This document shows, piece by piece, positions 18,658 through 27,200 of a stretch of DNA of 64,000 bases (position 1 is its first letter; each line of letters opens with the position of its first letter). The DNA comes from Phycisphaerales bacterium (GTDB lineage Bacteria; Planctomycetota; Phycisphaerae; Phycisphaerales; UBA1924), in assembly GCA_028289195.1 (NCBI GenBank), contig JANQQR010000015.1:1-64000 (forward strand), in the 5' to 3' direction. Both the position numbers and the translations under genes were made by a program. The notes beneath the pieces were generated by a model. That model saw nothing but the letters and a program-made list of their open reading frames with translations, did no database searches and was not told the DNA's origin.

Positions 18658-19487
18658 GAACCGGCGCCCGGCTCGACGGCCCGCGCCAGTTCCTCCGCGG
18701 CCCGGTCGAGCAGCGTGAGGCGACCGCCGTACGTCTTGCGCAGGTTCTCGTCGGTGAAGACCTCGGCCACGGGCCCCGACGCGACGATGCGCCGGTTCAG
18801 GAGCACAACGTGATCGAAGTACTCGGCCACAGTCTGCAGATCGTGATGGACCACGAGCACCGTTCGCCCGCGTGTTCGAAGGTCTCGCAGCACCTCGATG
18901 ATGGACCGCTCGGTCGCGGCGTCGACCCCGGCGAACGGTTCATCCATGAAGTACAGGCGCGCATCCTGCACGAGAGCCCTGGCGAGGAACACCCGCTGCT
19001 GCTGCCCCCCGGAGAGACGCGCGATCTGGCGATCCTCGTAGCCCTGCATCCCGACCTGAGCGAGCGAAGCGCGGGCGCGCTCCCTAGCGCGCCGTCCGAC
19101 CGGGCGGCACCATCCGATCTCCGAATACAGGCCCATGCACACGACGTCGAGCGCGGAGACCGGGAACGACCAGTCCACGCTTTCCCGCTGCGGCACGAAT
19201 CCGACATCCCGCCGGCGCGCCTTGAGAGGCTCGCCGAAGAACTCGATCCGCCCCGAGAGCATGGGCGTCAGCCCGAGCGCGGCTTTGATCAGCGTTGACT
19301 TCCCGGCGCCGTTGGGGCCGACGATCGCGACAAGCTTGCCTGCGGGTGCTTCGTAGTCGACATCCCACAGCACCGGGCGCCGGTCGTAGGCGACGGTCAT
19401 GTCGTGGATCGAAAGCGGGCTCTCCGGGCTGTGCTCGGGGAACGATGCGAGCGAGTCTGGTCGCGTGCGATGACCGATCCGGGGCAT
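18654..19487 (-). CDS. Metal ABC transporter ATP-binding protein
   Basis: ATPase subunit of the Mn/Fe/Zn importer, 277 residues, cytoplasmic. Walker A is GPNGAGKST, the Q-loop is around [10 protein letters not shown], the ABC signature is LSGGQQQR, and Walker B is [12 protein letters not shown] followed by the H-loop [10 protein letters not shown]. The sequence is of the TroB/MntA/ZnuC group. The start at 19487 leaves about 25 residues before the ABC domain; a later start is possible but none has a better ribosome-binding site. It follows the binding-protein gene by nine bases and overlaps the first permease gene by four. Confidence 0.92.
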   Translation of the reverse strand: MPRIGHRTRPDSLASFPEHSPESPLSIHDMTVAYDRRPVLWDVDYEAPAGKLVAIVGPNGAGKSTLIKAALGLTPMLSGRIEFFGEPLKARRRDVGFVPQRESVDWSFPVSALDVVCMGLYSEIGWCRPVGRRARERARASLAQVGMQGYEDRQIARLSGGQQQRVFLARALVQDARLYFMDEPFAGVDAATERSIIEVLRDLRTRGRTVLVVHHDLQTVAEYFDHVVLLNRRIVASGPVAEVFTDENLRKTYGGRLTLLDRAAEELARAVEPGAGS

Positions 19488-19496
19488 AAGCGGAGC

Positions 19497-20486
19497 CTAC
19501 TCGGCGCCGTGGAGCCTGCCGTTCATCCCGCCTTCGGGGGCCGAGCCCCCGAGCGCGCGGACGATCGTCGTGATGTTGTGATCGATCATGCCGACGTAGG
19601 TGCCCTCGTACGTCCCGGCCGGGCCCATCGCGTCGGAGAACAACTCGCCCCCGACACTCACGGTGTGCCCGCGCGACTCGGCACCGGCGATGAGGCTCTT
19701 GACGTTCCGATCGGTCACTGTCGTCTCGACGAAGACCGCCGGGACGCGCCGGTCGACGAGGGTGTCGACGATCGAGCCGATGGTCGCGAGGCTGGCCTCG
19801 GACTCGGTCGAGATGCCCTGGATGCCGATCACCTCGAGCTGATATCGATCTGCGAGATAATTGAACGCGTCGTGGGCCGTCACGAGGACCCGCGACCCGT
19901 CGGGGATCGTCGCGAGCGCCGATTCGGCGTACGAGTCGAGCGCCTCGAACTCAGCTCGGACTTCACCGGCGCGAGCGCGATACTCGCTCTCGTTCTCGGG
20001 ATCCAGCGCCGAGAGTTCGGCCAGAACGACATCGATGGTGAGCGCCCAGCGCGCCGGGTCCATCCAGACGTGCGGGTCGGCGTAGCCCTCGTTGCCGTCG
20101 GGATACAGGAGCGCTTCTTCGTCGATCCGCTGGGTGATGGCCACGACGGGCTTGCCGCGGGCGACGGCGATGAGCGCGTCGGTCATCTTTCCTTCGAGAT
20201 GCAGCCCGTTGTAGAAGATGATGTCGGCCCGGCGCATGGCTGCCATGTCGGACCGCGTCGCCCGATAGAGATGCGGATCGACGCCTTCGGCGATGATGGT
20301 GCGGACCTCTACCCGATCGCCGCCGACGGCGCGCACGACATCGGCGATCATCGCGGTGGTCGCGACGGCTTCGAGGGTGTCATCCCCGGTCTGGGCTCGC
20401 GCACAGAGCGGCAAGCACGACAGGGAAACGACCGAGGCAACGGCGAGGCTGACAAAGCGATTGAGCACTGGAACACTCCGAATCAT
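19497..20486 (-). CDS. Metal ABC transporter substrate-binding protein (TroA/PsaA type)
   Basis: Exported binding protein of the cluster 9 (TroA-like) family, 329 residues. Signal peptide is residues 1-31, ending LCARAQ. The metal site can be read as His in DPHLY, His in DPHVWMD, an acidic residue near GISTESEAS, and Asp in YVGMIDHN, the His-His-Glu-Asp pattern of manganese/iron binders. There is no histidine-rich loop of the ZnuA kind, so Mn or Fe is more likely than Zn; this is an inference. It is the first gene of the four-gene importer operon, and an inverted repeat covers its predicted -10 element, so transcription is probably metal-regulated. Confidence 0.92.
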   Translation of the reverse strand: MIRSVPVLNRFVSLAVASVVSLSCLPLCARAQTGDDTLEAVATTAMIADVVRAVGGDRVEVRTIIAEGVDPHLYRATRSDMAAMRRADIIFYNGLHLEGKMTDALIAVARGKPVVAITQRIDEEALLYPDGNEGYADPHVWMDPARWALTIDVVLAELSALDPENESEYRARAGEVRAEFEALDSYAESALATIPDGSRVLVTAHDAFNYLADRYQLEVIGIQGISTESEASLATIGSIVDTLVDRRVPAVFVETTVTDRNVKSLIAGAESRGHTVSVGGELFSDAMGPAGTYEGTYVGMIDHNITTIVRALGGSAPEGGMNGRLHGAE

Positions 20487-20494
20487 GGCGGGGC

Positions 20495-20510
20495 TGTAGC
20501 ATAGGCTACA
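20495..20510 (-). promoter_or_regulatory. Inverted repeat, likely metalloregulator operator
   Basis: TGTAGC-ATAG-GCTACA is a perfect six-base inverted repeat with a four-base spacer, nine bases before the start codon of the metal-binding-protein gene. It overlaps the predicted -10 hexamer. The position suggests a repressor site; the DtxR-like domains encoded in the same operon are the natural candidates to bind it. Confidence 0.55.
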
Positions 20511-20526
20511 ATTGATGCCCGAGCAA
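20498..20526 (-). promoter_or_regulatory. Predicted promoter of the metal importer operon
   Basis: On the minus strand TTGCTC (20526-20521), a spacer of exactly 17 bases and TATGCT (20503-20498) form a good sigma-70-like promoter. The ATG follows 11 bases after the -10, so the transcript would have almost no 5' leader. Confidence 0.5.
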
Positions 20527-20557
20527 ACACCGGCCGGCGGATCCGGGCCCGCCCGGT

Positions 20558-21190
20558 CTATCCCAGCCCCTGGTCCTTCAAACGCCGGATTGCATGGTGC
20601 AGGCGGCTCTTGACCGTACCCTTGGGAATCCGCAGCGCCTCGGCGATGTCCGCCTCGCTCATCCCCGAGGCATACCGCATGAGCAGGACCTCGGACTGGC
20701 CCGACGGCAGGGCCGCGATGGCCTCGCGCAGCTCGCTCGGCCCTTCGCCAAACGCGTGCCGCGCCGACAGGTCGGCCCCGGCTTCCTCGCCCGGTTCTCC
20801 GACCCCCAGGTCGCGCCGCCGGCGCTGGGCGAGGGTGATAGAGGTGTGGCGCACCGCCGGGTACAGGAACGTTGTCAGCTTGGCGTTGAGCTGGAGCGAG
20901 GGGAGCCTCCTGAAGAAGTAGGCCATCGTCTCCTGCAGCACGTCGAGGGCAAGCTCGTTGTCTCCGGTGAACCGATAGGCCAGGGCGACCACCCAGTCCC
21001 GGTATCGCCGGTACAGCTCTTCGAACGCGTCACCGTCCCCGGCGCCCGCCGCCTTCACCAAATCGATATCGGCGCGCTCGCTGAGCCCGGGGACTGATGG
21101 GGTTGAAGCAGGCTTCACACTCGATTTCATCGGCGAGTCGGGTTGGAACGTCTTCCGGACGCCCGGCACGCCTGCAGCAGCGTCGGCCAT
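20558..21190 (-). CDS. ECF-type RNA polymerase sigma factor
   Basis: Extracytoplasmic-function sigma factor of 210 residues. Region 2 is seen in DAFEELYRRYRDWVVALAYR and DVLQETMAYFF; region 4 is seen in LPSGQSEVLLMRY, MSEADIAEALRIPKGTVKSR and the following HHAIRRLK. It would direct RNA polymerase to a small regulon in response to an envelope signal. The start is uncertain: ATG 21190 has a GAGAGA stretch upstream, ATG 21130 would remove the Pro/Ser-rich N-terminus, and the frame is open to 21325. It lies downstream of two genes for a dockerin-bearing membrane protein and a cohesin-like protein; the membrane protein could be its anti-sigma factor, although anti-sigma genes more often follow the sigma gene. 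Confidence 0.88.
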   Translation of the reverse strand: MADAAAGVPGVRKTFQPDSPMKSSVKPASTPSVPGLSERADIDLVKAAGAGDGDAFEELYRRYRDWVVALAYRFTGDNELALDVLQETMAYFFRRLPSLQLNAKLTTFLYPAVRHTSITLAQRRRRDLGVGEPGEEAGADLSARHAFGEGPSELREAIAALPSGQSEVLLMRYASGMSEADIAEALRIPKGTVKSRLHHAIRRLKDQGLG

Positions 21191-21357
21191 CCGTTCATCT
21201 CTCAGTGTCTGCCCGTGTGTTCTCCGCGTCCGCCCCGCCCGCCTCAACATCCGATCGGCATGCCCGCCGGAAGCCCGGCTGCAGCCAACAGCCGGGACCG
21301 GCCTCCTGCCGATACGCCTGCGCAAACGTTCGGATGCATGCGGGCTCCGCCGAAGCT

Positions 21358-21843
21358 CTAGCGCGCACTCGGCACCACCTCAACGATCGCGTTGATCTGG
21401 CGTCCGGCCGCGTTCCCCGCAACCATGACTCGCGAGCCGATCTGCATTGCCTCAGGCCCGTCGATCGAGAACCGGACAGTAGCAACCGGGACGCGACCCC
21501 GCGGCGCGTCCGGCCCGGTGTAGAAATCGCCGAGAACGACCCGATCGCCTCCGAGGAGGGCCTGCGGGTCGAAGTACGGGGGGCGATCGAAAGCCGCGGA
21601 CGGCCCGCCGGCTACCTCGACGAGCGTCGCCCGCCCGCCGGGTGTCGTCAGTTCGACCTGGTAGGCCCCGAGTGCTTCCGGGCCGGAATCGATGAACACG
21701 TCGAACGCCTCGAAGCGCATCTCGGCGACCGACTGCGTGCGCACCACGATCGACTCGCGGAAGCTCGCGGAGGTCGACGCGCTGTACGCCAGAGCGCCGA
21801 TCGCCGTCGCCAGCGTCACCACGATTGCTCGTGTGGGAATCAT
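21358..21843 (-). CDS. Secreted cohesin-like beta-sandwich protein
   Basis: A 161-residue protein with a signal peptide (MIPTRAIVVTLATAIGALAYSA) and a mature part that looks like one beta-sandwich domain: FEAFDVFIDSG, LGAYQVELTT and VPVATVRFSIDG resemble cohesin/CBM-type strands, in which secreted proteins bind dockerins or carbohydrate. I recognise the fold only from pattern, so the call is tentative. The upstream gene overlaps it by four bases (ATGA) and encodes a membrane protein ending in a dockerin motif, which strengthens the cohesin reading. The 167 bases after it, before the sigma gene, hold no gene. Confidence 0.6.
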   Translation of the reverse strand: MIPTRAIVVTLATAIGALAYSASTSASFRESIVVRTQSVAEMRFEAFDVFIDSGPEALGAYQVELTTPGGRATLVEVAGGPSAAFDRPPYFDPQALLGGDRVVLGDFYTGPDAPRGRVPVATVRFSIDGPEAMQIGSRVMVAGNAAGRQINAIVEVVPSAR

Positions 21844-22610
21844 GAGGCACCCCCGGGGATCTCCTCGGCAGGGAGCGCAACCGCGGCCTTCGCGATCGCC
21901 TCCACATCACGGGCGTCGATCACCCCGTCGCCCGTGACGTCCCAGCGGGCATCGACAGCCCTGCGGTCCTTCAGCGCGCTGGCCACGCGGAACGCGTCGA
22001 GCATGGTCGGACGCACCTGGCGAGCCCGGCGCTCGATCGCGGCGCCCGCGCCTTCCGACTCGGCCATCAATGTCGGCATGGACGCCGGAGCCGGAGCGGA
22101 TCGGCCGGTGTTCTGGTATCCGACGTCGTCATCTCTGGCCACATCGCTCTCGGCGGAATCGGCGGGTGCCCCTTTGGATGCGGGCGCCTCTTCGGCACGC
22201 GACTGTTCGCGCAGGTCAACGTGATCGAGCAACGCCTCGCTCGCGCCTTCCCCAGCGCTGTCGGCCTCAGGATCCGGGACCACCGCGAGTGACCCGCTGG
22301 AAGGGCCTGTGGCGCTCGACAGGACGCCGGACTGGACCACGACCGTGGCCGCGATCGCCAGTGACGCCGCGACGAGCATCCCCGCCCCTGCGAATCGCAG
22401 TCGGCGCGGGCGCCGTTCCGGGCGGTGCGCCGGGCGCCGTGGCTCCGGCTCGTGGTGGCGGGGCATCTGCGCCCGCACTGTGGCGAGGAGGCGTTCGTCG
22501 ATCTCAGGCGGGACCCCGGGGCCGGATCCGAACAATTCCCTGATGGCGTTCTGAGCCTCGGGGCTCAGTTCGGGCTCTTGCTCGTGCTGGGATGTGCGCT
22601 CGTCGGGCAT
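21840..22610 (-). CDS. Single-pass membrane protein with C-terminal dockerin-like motif
   Basis: A 256-residue protein: an acidic N-terminus with helical segments (residues 15-48), an Arg/Pro-rich stretch, one transmembrane helix at about 72-94, then a disordered Ser/Ala/Glu-rich region and a C-terminal segment (about 206-248) containing DVTGDGVIDARD, which matches the calcium-binding F-hand of dockerin type I. The first dockerin repeat is degenerate. With a cytoplasmic N-terminus and an outside dockerin, the layout is that of a transmembrane anti-sigma factor carrying a binding module. It precedes the cohesin-like and ECF sigma genes on the same strand. The anti-sigma role is an inference; no zinc-binding anti-sigma (ZAS) motif is present. 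Confidence 0.7.
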   Translation of the reverse strand: MPDERTSQHEQEPELSPEAQNAIRELFGSGPGVPPEIDERLLATVRAQMPRHHEPEPRRPAHRPERRPRRLRFAGAGMLVAASLAIAATVVVQSGVLSSATGPSSGSLAVVPDPEADSAGEGASEALLDHVDLREQSRAEEAPASKGAPADSAESDVARDDDVGYQNTGRSAPAPASMPTLMAESEGAGAAIERRARQVRPTMLDAFRVASALKDRRAVDARWDVTGDGVIDARDVEAIAKAAVALPAEEIPGGAS

Positions 22611-22725
22611 GGAATCGGTCTCTGGTGCACCTCTGGAGGGCGCGGGGCCCGCATCGGTTCACGCCTGTCTCTGGGTTTTCGGAGATTCCCGGCCCCGAGG
22701 TCCGGGAATCGGGTCTCCCGGCCCT

Positions 22726-24156
22726 TCAGGGCTGCCGGGTCGCCGGCTGGGTATGCGTGACCGTGGCCAGATCCGGCAGCGGCGGGAGGCCGTAGGAGGC
22801 TCGGATCTGGTTCTGCTGGGCGAGCTTCCCGGGCATGGCTGCGCCATCGAACCCGTCCGAGGAACCATCCTGGGCGTACACCGTGAACTGGCTTGAACCG
22901 TCCTCGATCACAACAAGCCAAATCGCGGAAGACTGCGCCGTCGCGGGAAGACCGTGATAGGTAAACACGCAGTCGCCCGTCCTGTGGGCGACGACATCGG
23001 ACGGCTGCGCGCTCTTGAATCGTGCGACCTGCTGATTCTGCACCGCTGGCGTCATCTGCAGGAACGAAGAAAAGTCTGTGGATCCGGCGAACGGTGCATT
23101 GAACGAGGACGGGAACCCGGTGGCATAGAACTCGTTAGGACCGAAGATCTGGCCCGCGCCGATCAACTCGGAAGAGTGAACCGGGTAGTCGCCGTTCGCT
23201 GCTGCGAAGCCGTTCAGCGCGGATCCCAGATCGCTCGCCGTGGTTGTAGGGCTGGCGGTGCCGAGCCTCGACGGGAAGGCGTTCACCCACGTCGCGAACC
23301 AGATGATCCCCCCCACCAACGCGACCGCCGCAACCATCGGGAACGCGCACGTCGCGATCGTCGCTCGGAACCAGCCGACCGACTGCGTCGTGCGCAGCAT
23401 CACCGTGCTCACCACAACCCACCACAGCAGCCCGATCGGCGCAAGGTAGAACCCGAAGCACGGCACGGCGCTCACGGCGTTCACCCCTCCACCGAACGAG
23501 ATCGGGCACAGCGTATAGAAGAACGCCCCGCGCATCGGGCCGGTAATCCTCAGGATGAGGTGCGCGCTGCCCGCCCAGACGAGCAGGCCGAGCGCTGAGG
23601 CGACGAGGGTCGCGACGACCAGCACCGCGAATCCCGCCAGAGCGCCGACGACGGCGCTGCGCGATGCCGTCATCACCACGCCGACGAGCATCATCCCTAT
23701 CACCACCGCCGAACCGACGAGGTTGAAGACGCTCTGCGTGAGCACCCCGTACCACAGCACGCTCGCTGTGCGCGCTGGAGCGGATACCGCGACGGCGCGG
23801 GCGAGCTTGTCGGGGTGCCCCATCGCCTGACCGATCGTGCGCCAGACGCCCTTGTGCCCGCGCTCGAACCAGGGAACGAGGTCCGTCCGCGTCCGCGTCT
23901 CGCTCACGCCGGGGGTCGGCACGAGCGCCATCTCGTCCATCGCCACGTGGTTGTTGCAAGACGGGCAGGTGAACTCACGGGGCTCGAGGTGGCCGCTCGG
24001 GTCGGTGCCCTGGAAGCGCTGGGAGCAGTGCGGGCAGACGTAGAGCACCGTCCCACGCCGGAAGCGGAACTCGCTGGGACGGAACCCCGTGCCGCACTCG
24101 GGGCACGTCCGGGCGGTGAGATTCCACAGCGGGTAGTTGCAGGACTTGCAGAACAT
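22726..24156 (-). CDS. Zinc-ribbon multi-pass membrane protein (Yip1-like)
   Basis: A 476-residue protein with cysteine pairs CKSC, CPEC, CPHC and CPSC in the first 70 residues, forming two treble-clef or rubredoxin-like zinc ribbons, followed by about six transmembrane helices (residues ~125-290) in a pattern resembling Yip1-domain proteins, and a soluble C-terminal domain of about 180 residues outside the membrane with conserved hydrophobic strands. The function is unknown. Proteins with this layout are common in planctomycetes. It lies 127 bases after the giant propeller/toroid gene and 115 before the dockerin gene, all on the same strand; neither gap shows a clear terminator. Confidence 0.75.
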   Translation of the reverse strand: MFCKSCNYPLWNLTARTCPECGTGFRPSEFRFRRGTVLYVCPHCSQRFQGTDPSGHLEPREFTCPSCNNHVAMDEMALVPTPGVSETRTRTDLVPWFERGHKGVWRTIGQAMGHPDKLARAVAVSAPARTASVLWYGVLTQSVFNLVGSAVVIGMMLVGVVMTASRSAVVGALAGFAVLVVATLVASALGLLVWAGSAHLILRITGPMRGAFFYTLCPISFGGGVNAVSAVPCFGFYLAPIGLLWWVVVSTVMLRTTQSVGWFRATIATCAFPMVAAVALVGGIIWFATWVNAFPSRLGTASPTTTASDLGSALNGFAAANGDYPVHSSELIGAGQIFGPNEFYATGFPSSFNAPFAGSTDFSSFLQMTPAVQNQQVARFKSAQPSDVVAHRTGDCVFTYHGLPATAQSSAIWLVVIEDGSSQFTVYAQDGSSDGFDGAAMPGKLAQQNQIRASYGLPPLPDLATVTHTQPATRQP

Positions 24157-24283
24157 GCGCCAGCGGGTCTCCGGGCGGTCGACAGAACATCATCGACGAA
24201 CCACCGGATTCACGCCAGATCGAGCGGCGCAGATTCGCCGAGGCGGGGATGCCCACGATCGCGTGAAGAATCGGTGAGGACGA

Positions 24284-27200
24284 TCAGCGCGTCGTCCCGG
24301 TCCTGTCCGTCACGTAGAGCGGCAGGTAGCGGTAGTACACCTCGAGCATCAGGCAGCAGATCGCCGTCTGGTAGAGACGACCGCCGATGCGTGCCCAGCG
24401 ATCGACCGGGTCCCAGCTGCCGCGGGCGCCGTCGTCCTGGCGCTGGTTCTCGACCAGCACTTCGACGAGCCGCCCGTTCCATCGATCCCACGCCGGGCCC
24501 GAGTGCTGGAACATGGCGAGCGTCGCGTAATACCAGTAGTAGGTGCTGGCGGCTTCGTCTTCCCAGTCGGGAAGGTCGGCGAGCACGAACTGCGCGCTCT
24601 GGCTCATACCCACCGCGCTCGGGCCCTCGCCCAGCAGCTGACGAACGAACATCGCCTCGGCCGTCATCGACACGGTGTTGCGCCGGCCCGGCTTGTAGGC
24701 GAACAGGCCGGGACGCTCCGGGCGTGAGACTACGTCGAGCCACTCCCGCGCGCCGCGGAGGGCACTCTCGGGAACCTCCAGGCCGCCGCGCGCGGCGCTG
24801 ACGAGCGCCATCACCTGCCAGCCGAGCACGGACGTGTCGCCGACCTGGCCGGGCTCGTAGCGCCAGCCGCCCTCGTCGGTGTTCCGCGCCCGGGCGATGA
24901 AGTCGATGGCGCGCTGCGTCGGCCCCTGCAGGCGCGGGTCGCGCGTCATGCCGAACGCCTCGGCAAGCGCGATCGTGCCGATGCCCTGGCTGTAGAGCGT
25001 CTCTCCGTGGCGGAGGTCGCCGTCGGGCTCGACCCGCGATACGAGCCAGCCGATGCCGCGCTCGACGGTTTCCTGGTACTCGCTCTCGCCGAGGTGCGTG
25101 TGGCCGGCGCCAAGGAAGCACAGCAGGGCCAGGCCGGTCATGGCCGAGTCGAACTCGTACGCCGCGGAGTCGCCGCCGGCCGTTGCCTCGATGTCGCGCC
25201 CGGTCCAGCGCCCGTCGTCCTGCTGCTGGCCGGCGATCCACTCCAACGCGAGCGTCACGGCGACCTCGGTCTCCTCGCTCCCGCCGCCGGACTCGACGAG
25301 TTCCTGACGGGCCTCCTCGTCCCGCTGCGGGTACAGCTCTTCGATCGGCTCTGTCGGGAGTTCGACCGATGGAAGTGCGAGCGCCAGCGCCGGCGCTTCG
25401 AGCTGCGCCCGGTCGGCGAGGCGCTCGGCGAGCACGGGGCTTGTCTCTGTGAGCGTGACGTCCGGAGCCGCGGTCCGATCGAACGCGTCCGATTGCGTAA
25501 GCGAGCCGATCGCAGACTCCGTGCGCGCGTCGGTCGCGCTCTGGGTCTGTGCCAGGGCGCCCGGGCTCTCGCGGCGGAGCGCCGATGGGTCGCCCGACGT
25601 CGGGAGCGACGGGCCGGACGTCTCGTCGGACCAGGCGGTGCTCGTGGACGCGGGCAGCGCGAGGTCGGGCAGGCCAACCGAGCCGGGGTCGATCGCGAAC
25701 TCGCCCGATGCCGCGCTGGGCGAGGGCGCCGCCATCGCGGCTTCGCGGGTGTCTGTCGGCATCGCAAGCGTCGACTGGGCCGTCGAGGCATCGTTCATCG
25801 CCACAGCCAGCTGCGCGCCGGCATCGCTGGGTCGCTCGCTCGCGGCTCCGGCGGCGGAATCGCTGCGCAGGCGCTGCGACTCCTGGGCGAGCGCCCGCGG
25901 GCGGGCGGCATCGGCCGATTCTTCTGAGCGCTGCTGGGCGCCGCCGGAGGGCATCGCCAGCCCGGCGAGCGCCGGCGACTCGATCGCCAGTTCGAACCCG
26001 CTCGACGAGCGCGAAGGGCTCGACGGCGAGGCCTGCGTTGCGCTCTCACGAGACTGAACCGCCGCGGCCAGCGTTGATTCCGAAGCCACCGTCGCGGCGC
26101 CGGGATCCAGTTCCATCGCGACGCTCGACGCCTGCGCGCCATCCGTGCTCGGCGCTCCTGCACGAGGGCCGGAAGCGGAAGCGAAGCTCTCAGCGCTGAG
26201 CGCAGCAGGCGCCGATTCCGAAGCGGCCCGCTGAGACTCGGGCATCGCGGCCACCGTCGGCACCACCGAATCGATCCGCTGGGTGGTGCCGGGGGCATTC
26301 GGGGAAGAACTGGGCATCGCGGCGCTGCTGGATGACGCGCGCGACGGTTCGGCGCGCACGAGGCGCGACGTGTCGATGGAGGCCGGGACGTCTGTCGCCA
26401 CGCCGAGGTCCGCGGTGCTCGATGATGTCGAAGGCGCGTCGGTCGGATTGGTCGGACGCGCAGCGAGCGCGCTGTCCGTCGCTTGGGGCTGCGCCGAAGA
26501 CGCCTCGCTCGAGGCGCGTCGTCTGGCGATTGCCGGCGAAGCGACACTCACCGGCACCTCGTTCATGGCCACCGTCGGCGTCTCGTCGCTCGCGGGGAGC
26601 CCGCTGGGGCGGCTCGCTCTAGAGTCGGTCGTTTCCAGCGTCTGCATCGCCCGGGAATCGCCGGCATCAACGCCGACAGCCGACGGGGTCTCCAGACGTG
26701 CGAGCGCTCCGGTCGCGGGCGCGAACCGCGGCGTCGCTTCGCTCGAGCGCACGCCCGGGGCGTCGACAGGCTCGGGCTGCGAACGCACGGTCTCCGCACG
26801 GGCCGGAGCCGGAGCGGTCTCTGGGGCGTCGAGCGATTCGACATCGAGTTGCTGGGCGCTCACATCCGGCTGCTGCGCCATGCGGGTCGCCTCAGGCACC
26901 TGGGCGTCGGCCTCCGCCTGGCGCTGGTCGGCTTGGCGCATCGCCGAGCGATCAACGAACTCGGGCTCGGTCTGCGGGAGGATGTCGGCGTTCGTCTGCG
27001 CCGCGCTGGTTGCCGCGGCGGCTTCGGTCTGCGCGAGGCGCGAATCTGCGAGTTCGCGAGACTCGATCACCTGGCTCGATTCCTCGGTTGCCTCGGCAGG
27101 GGCATCGGCCAGGGTCTGCACCGGCTGCGCCTCGCTGGCATCGATCTGCTCGGCCCGCTCGGACTCGAGCAGTTCCGTCTGGAGATCGGGCTCCGCTTCC

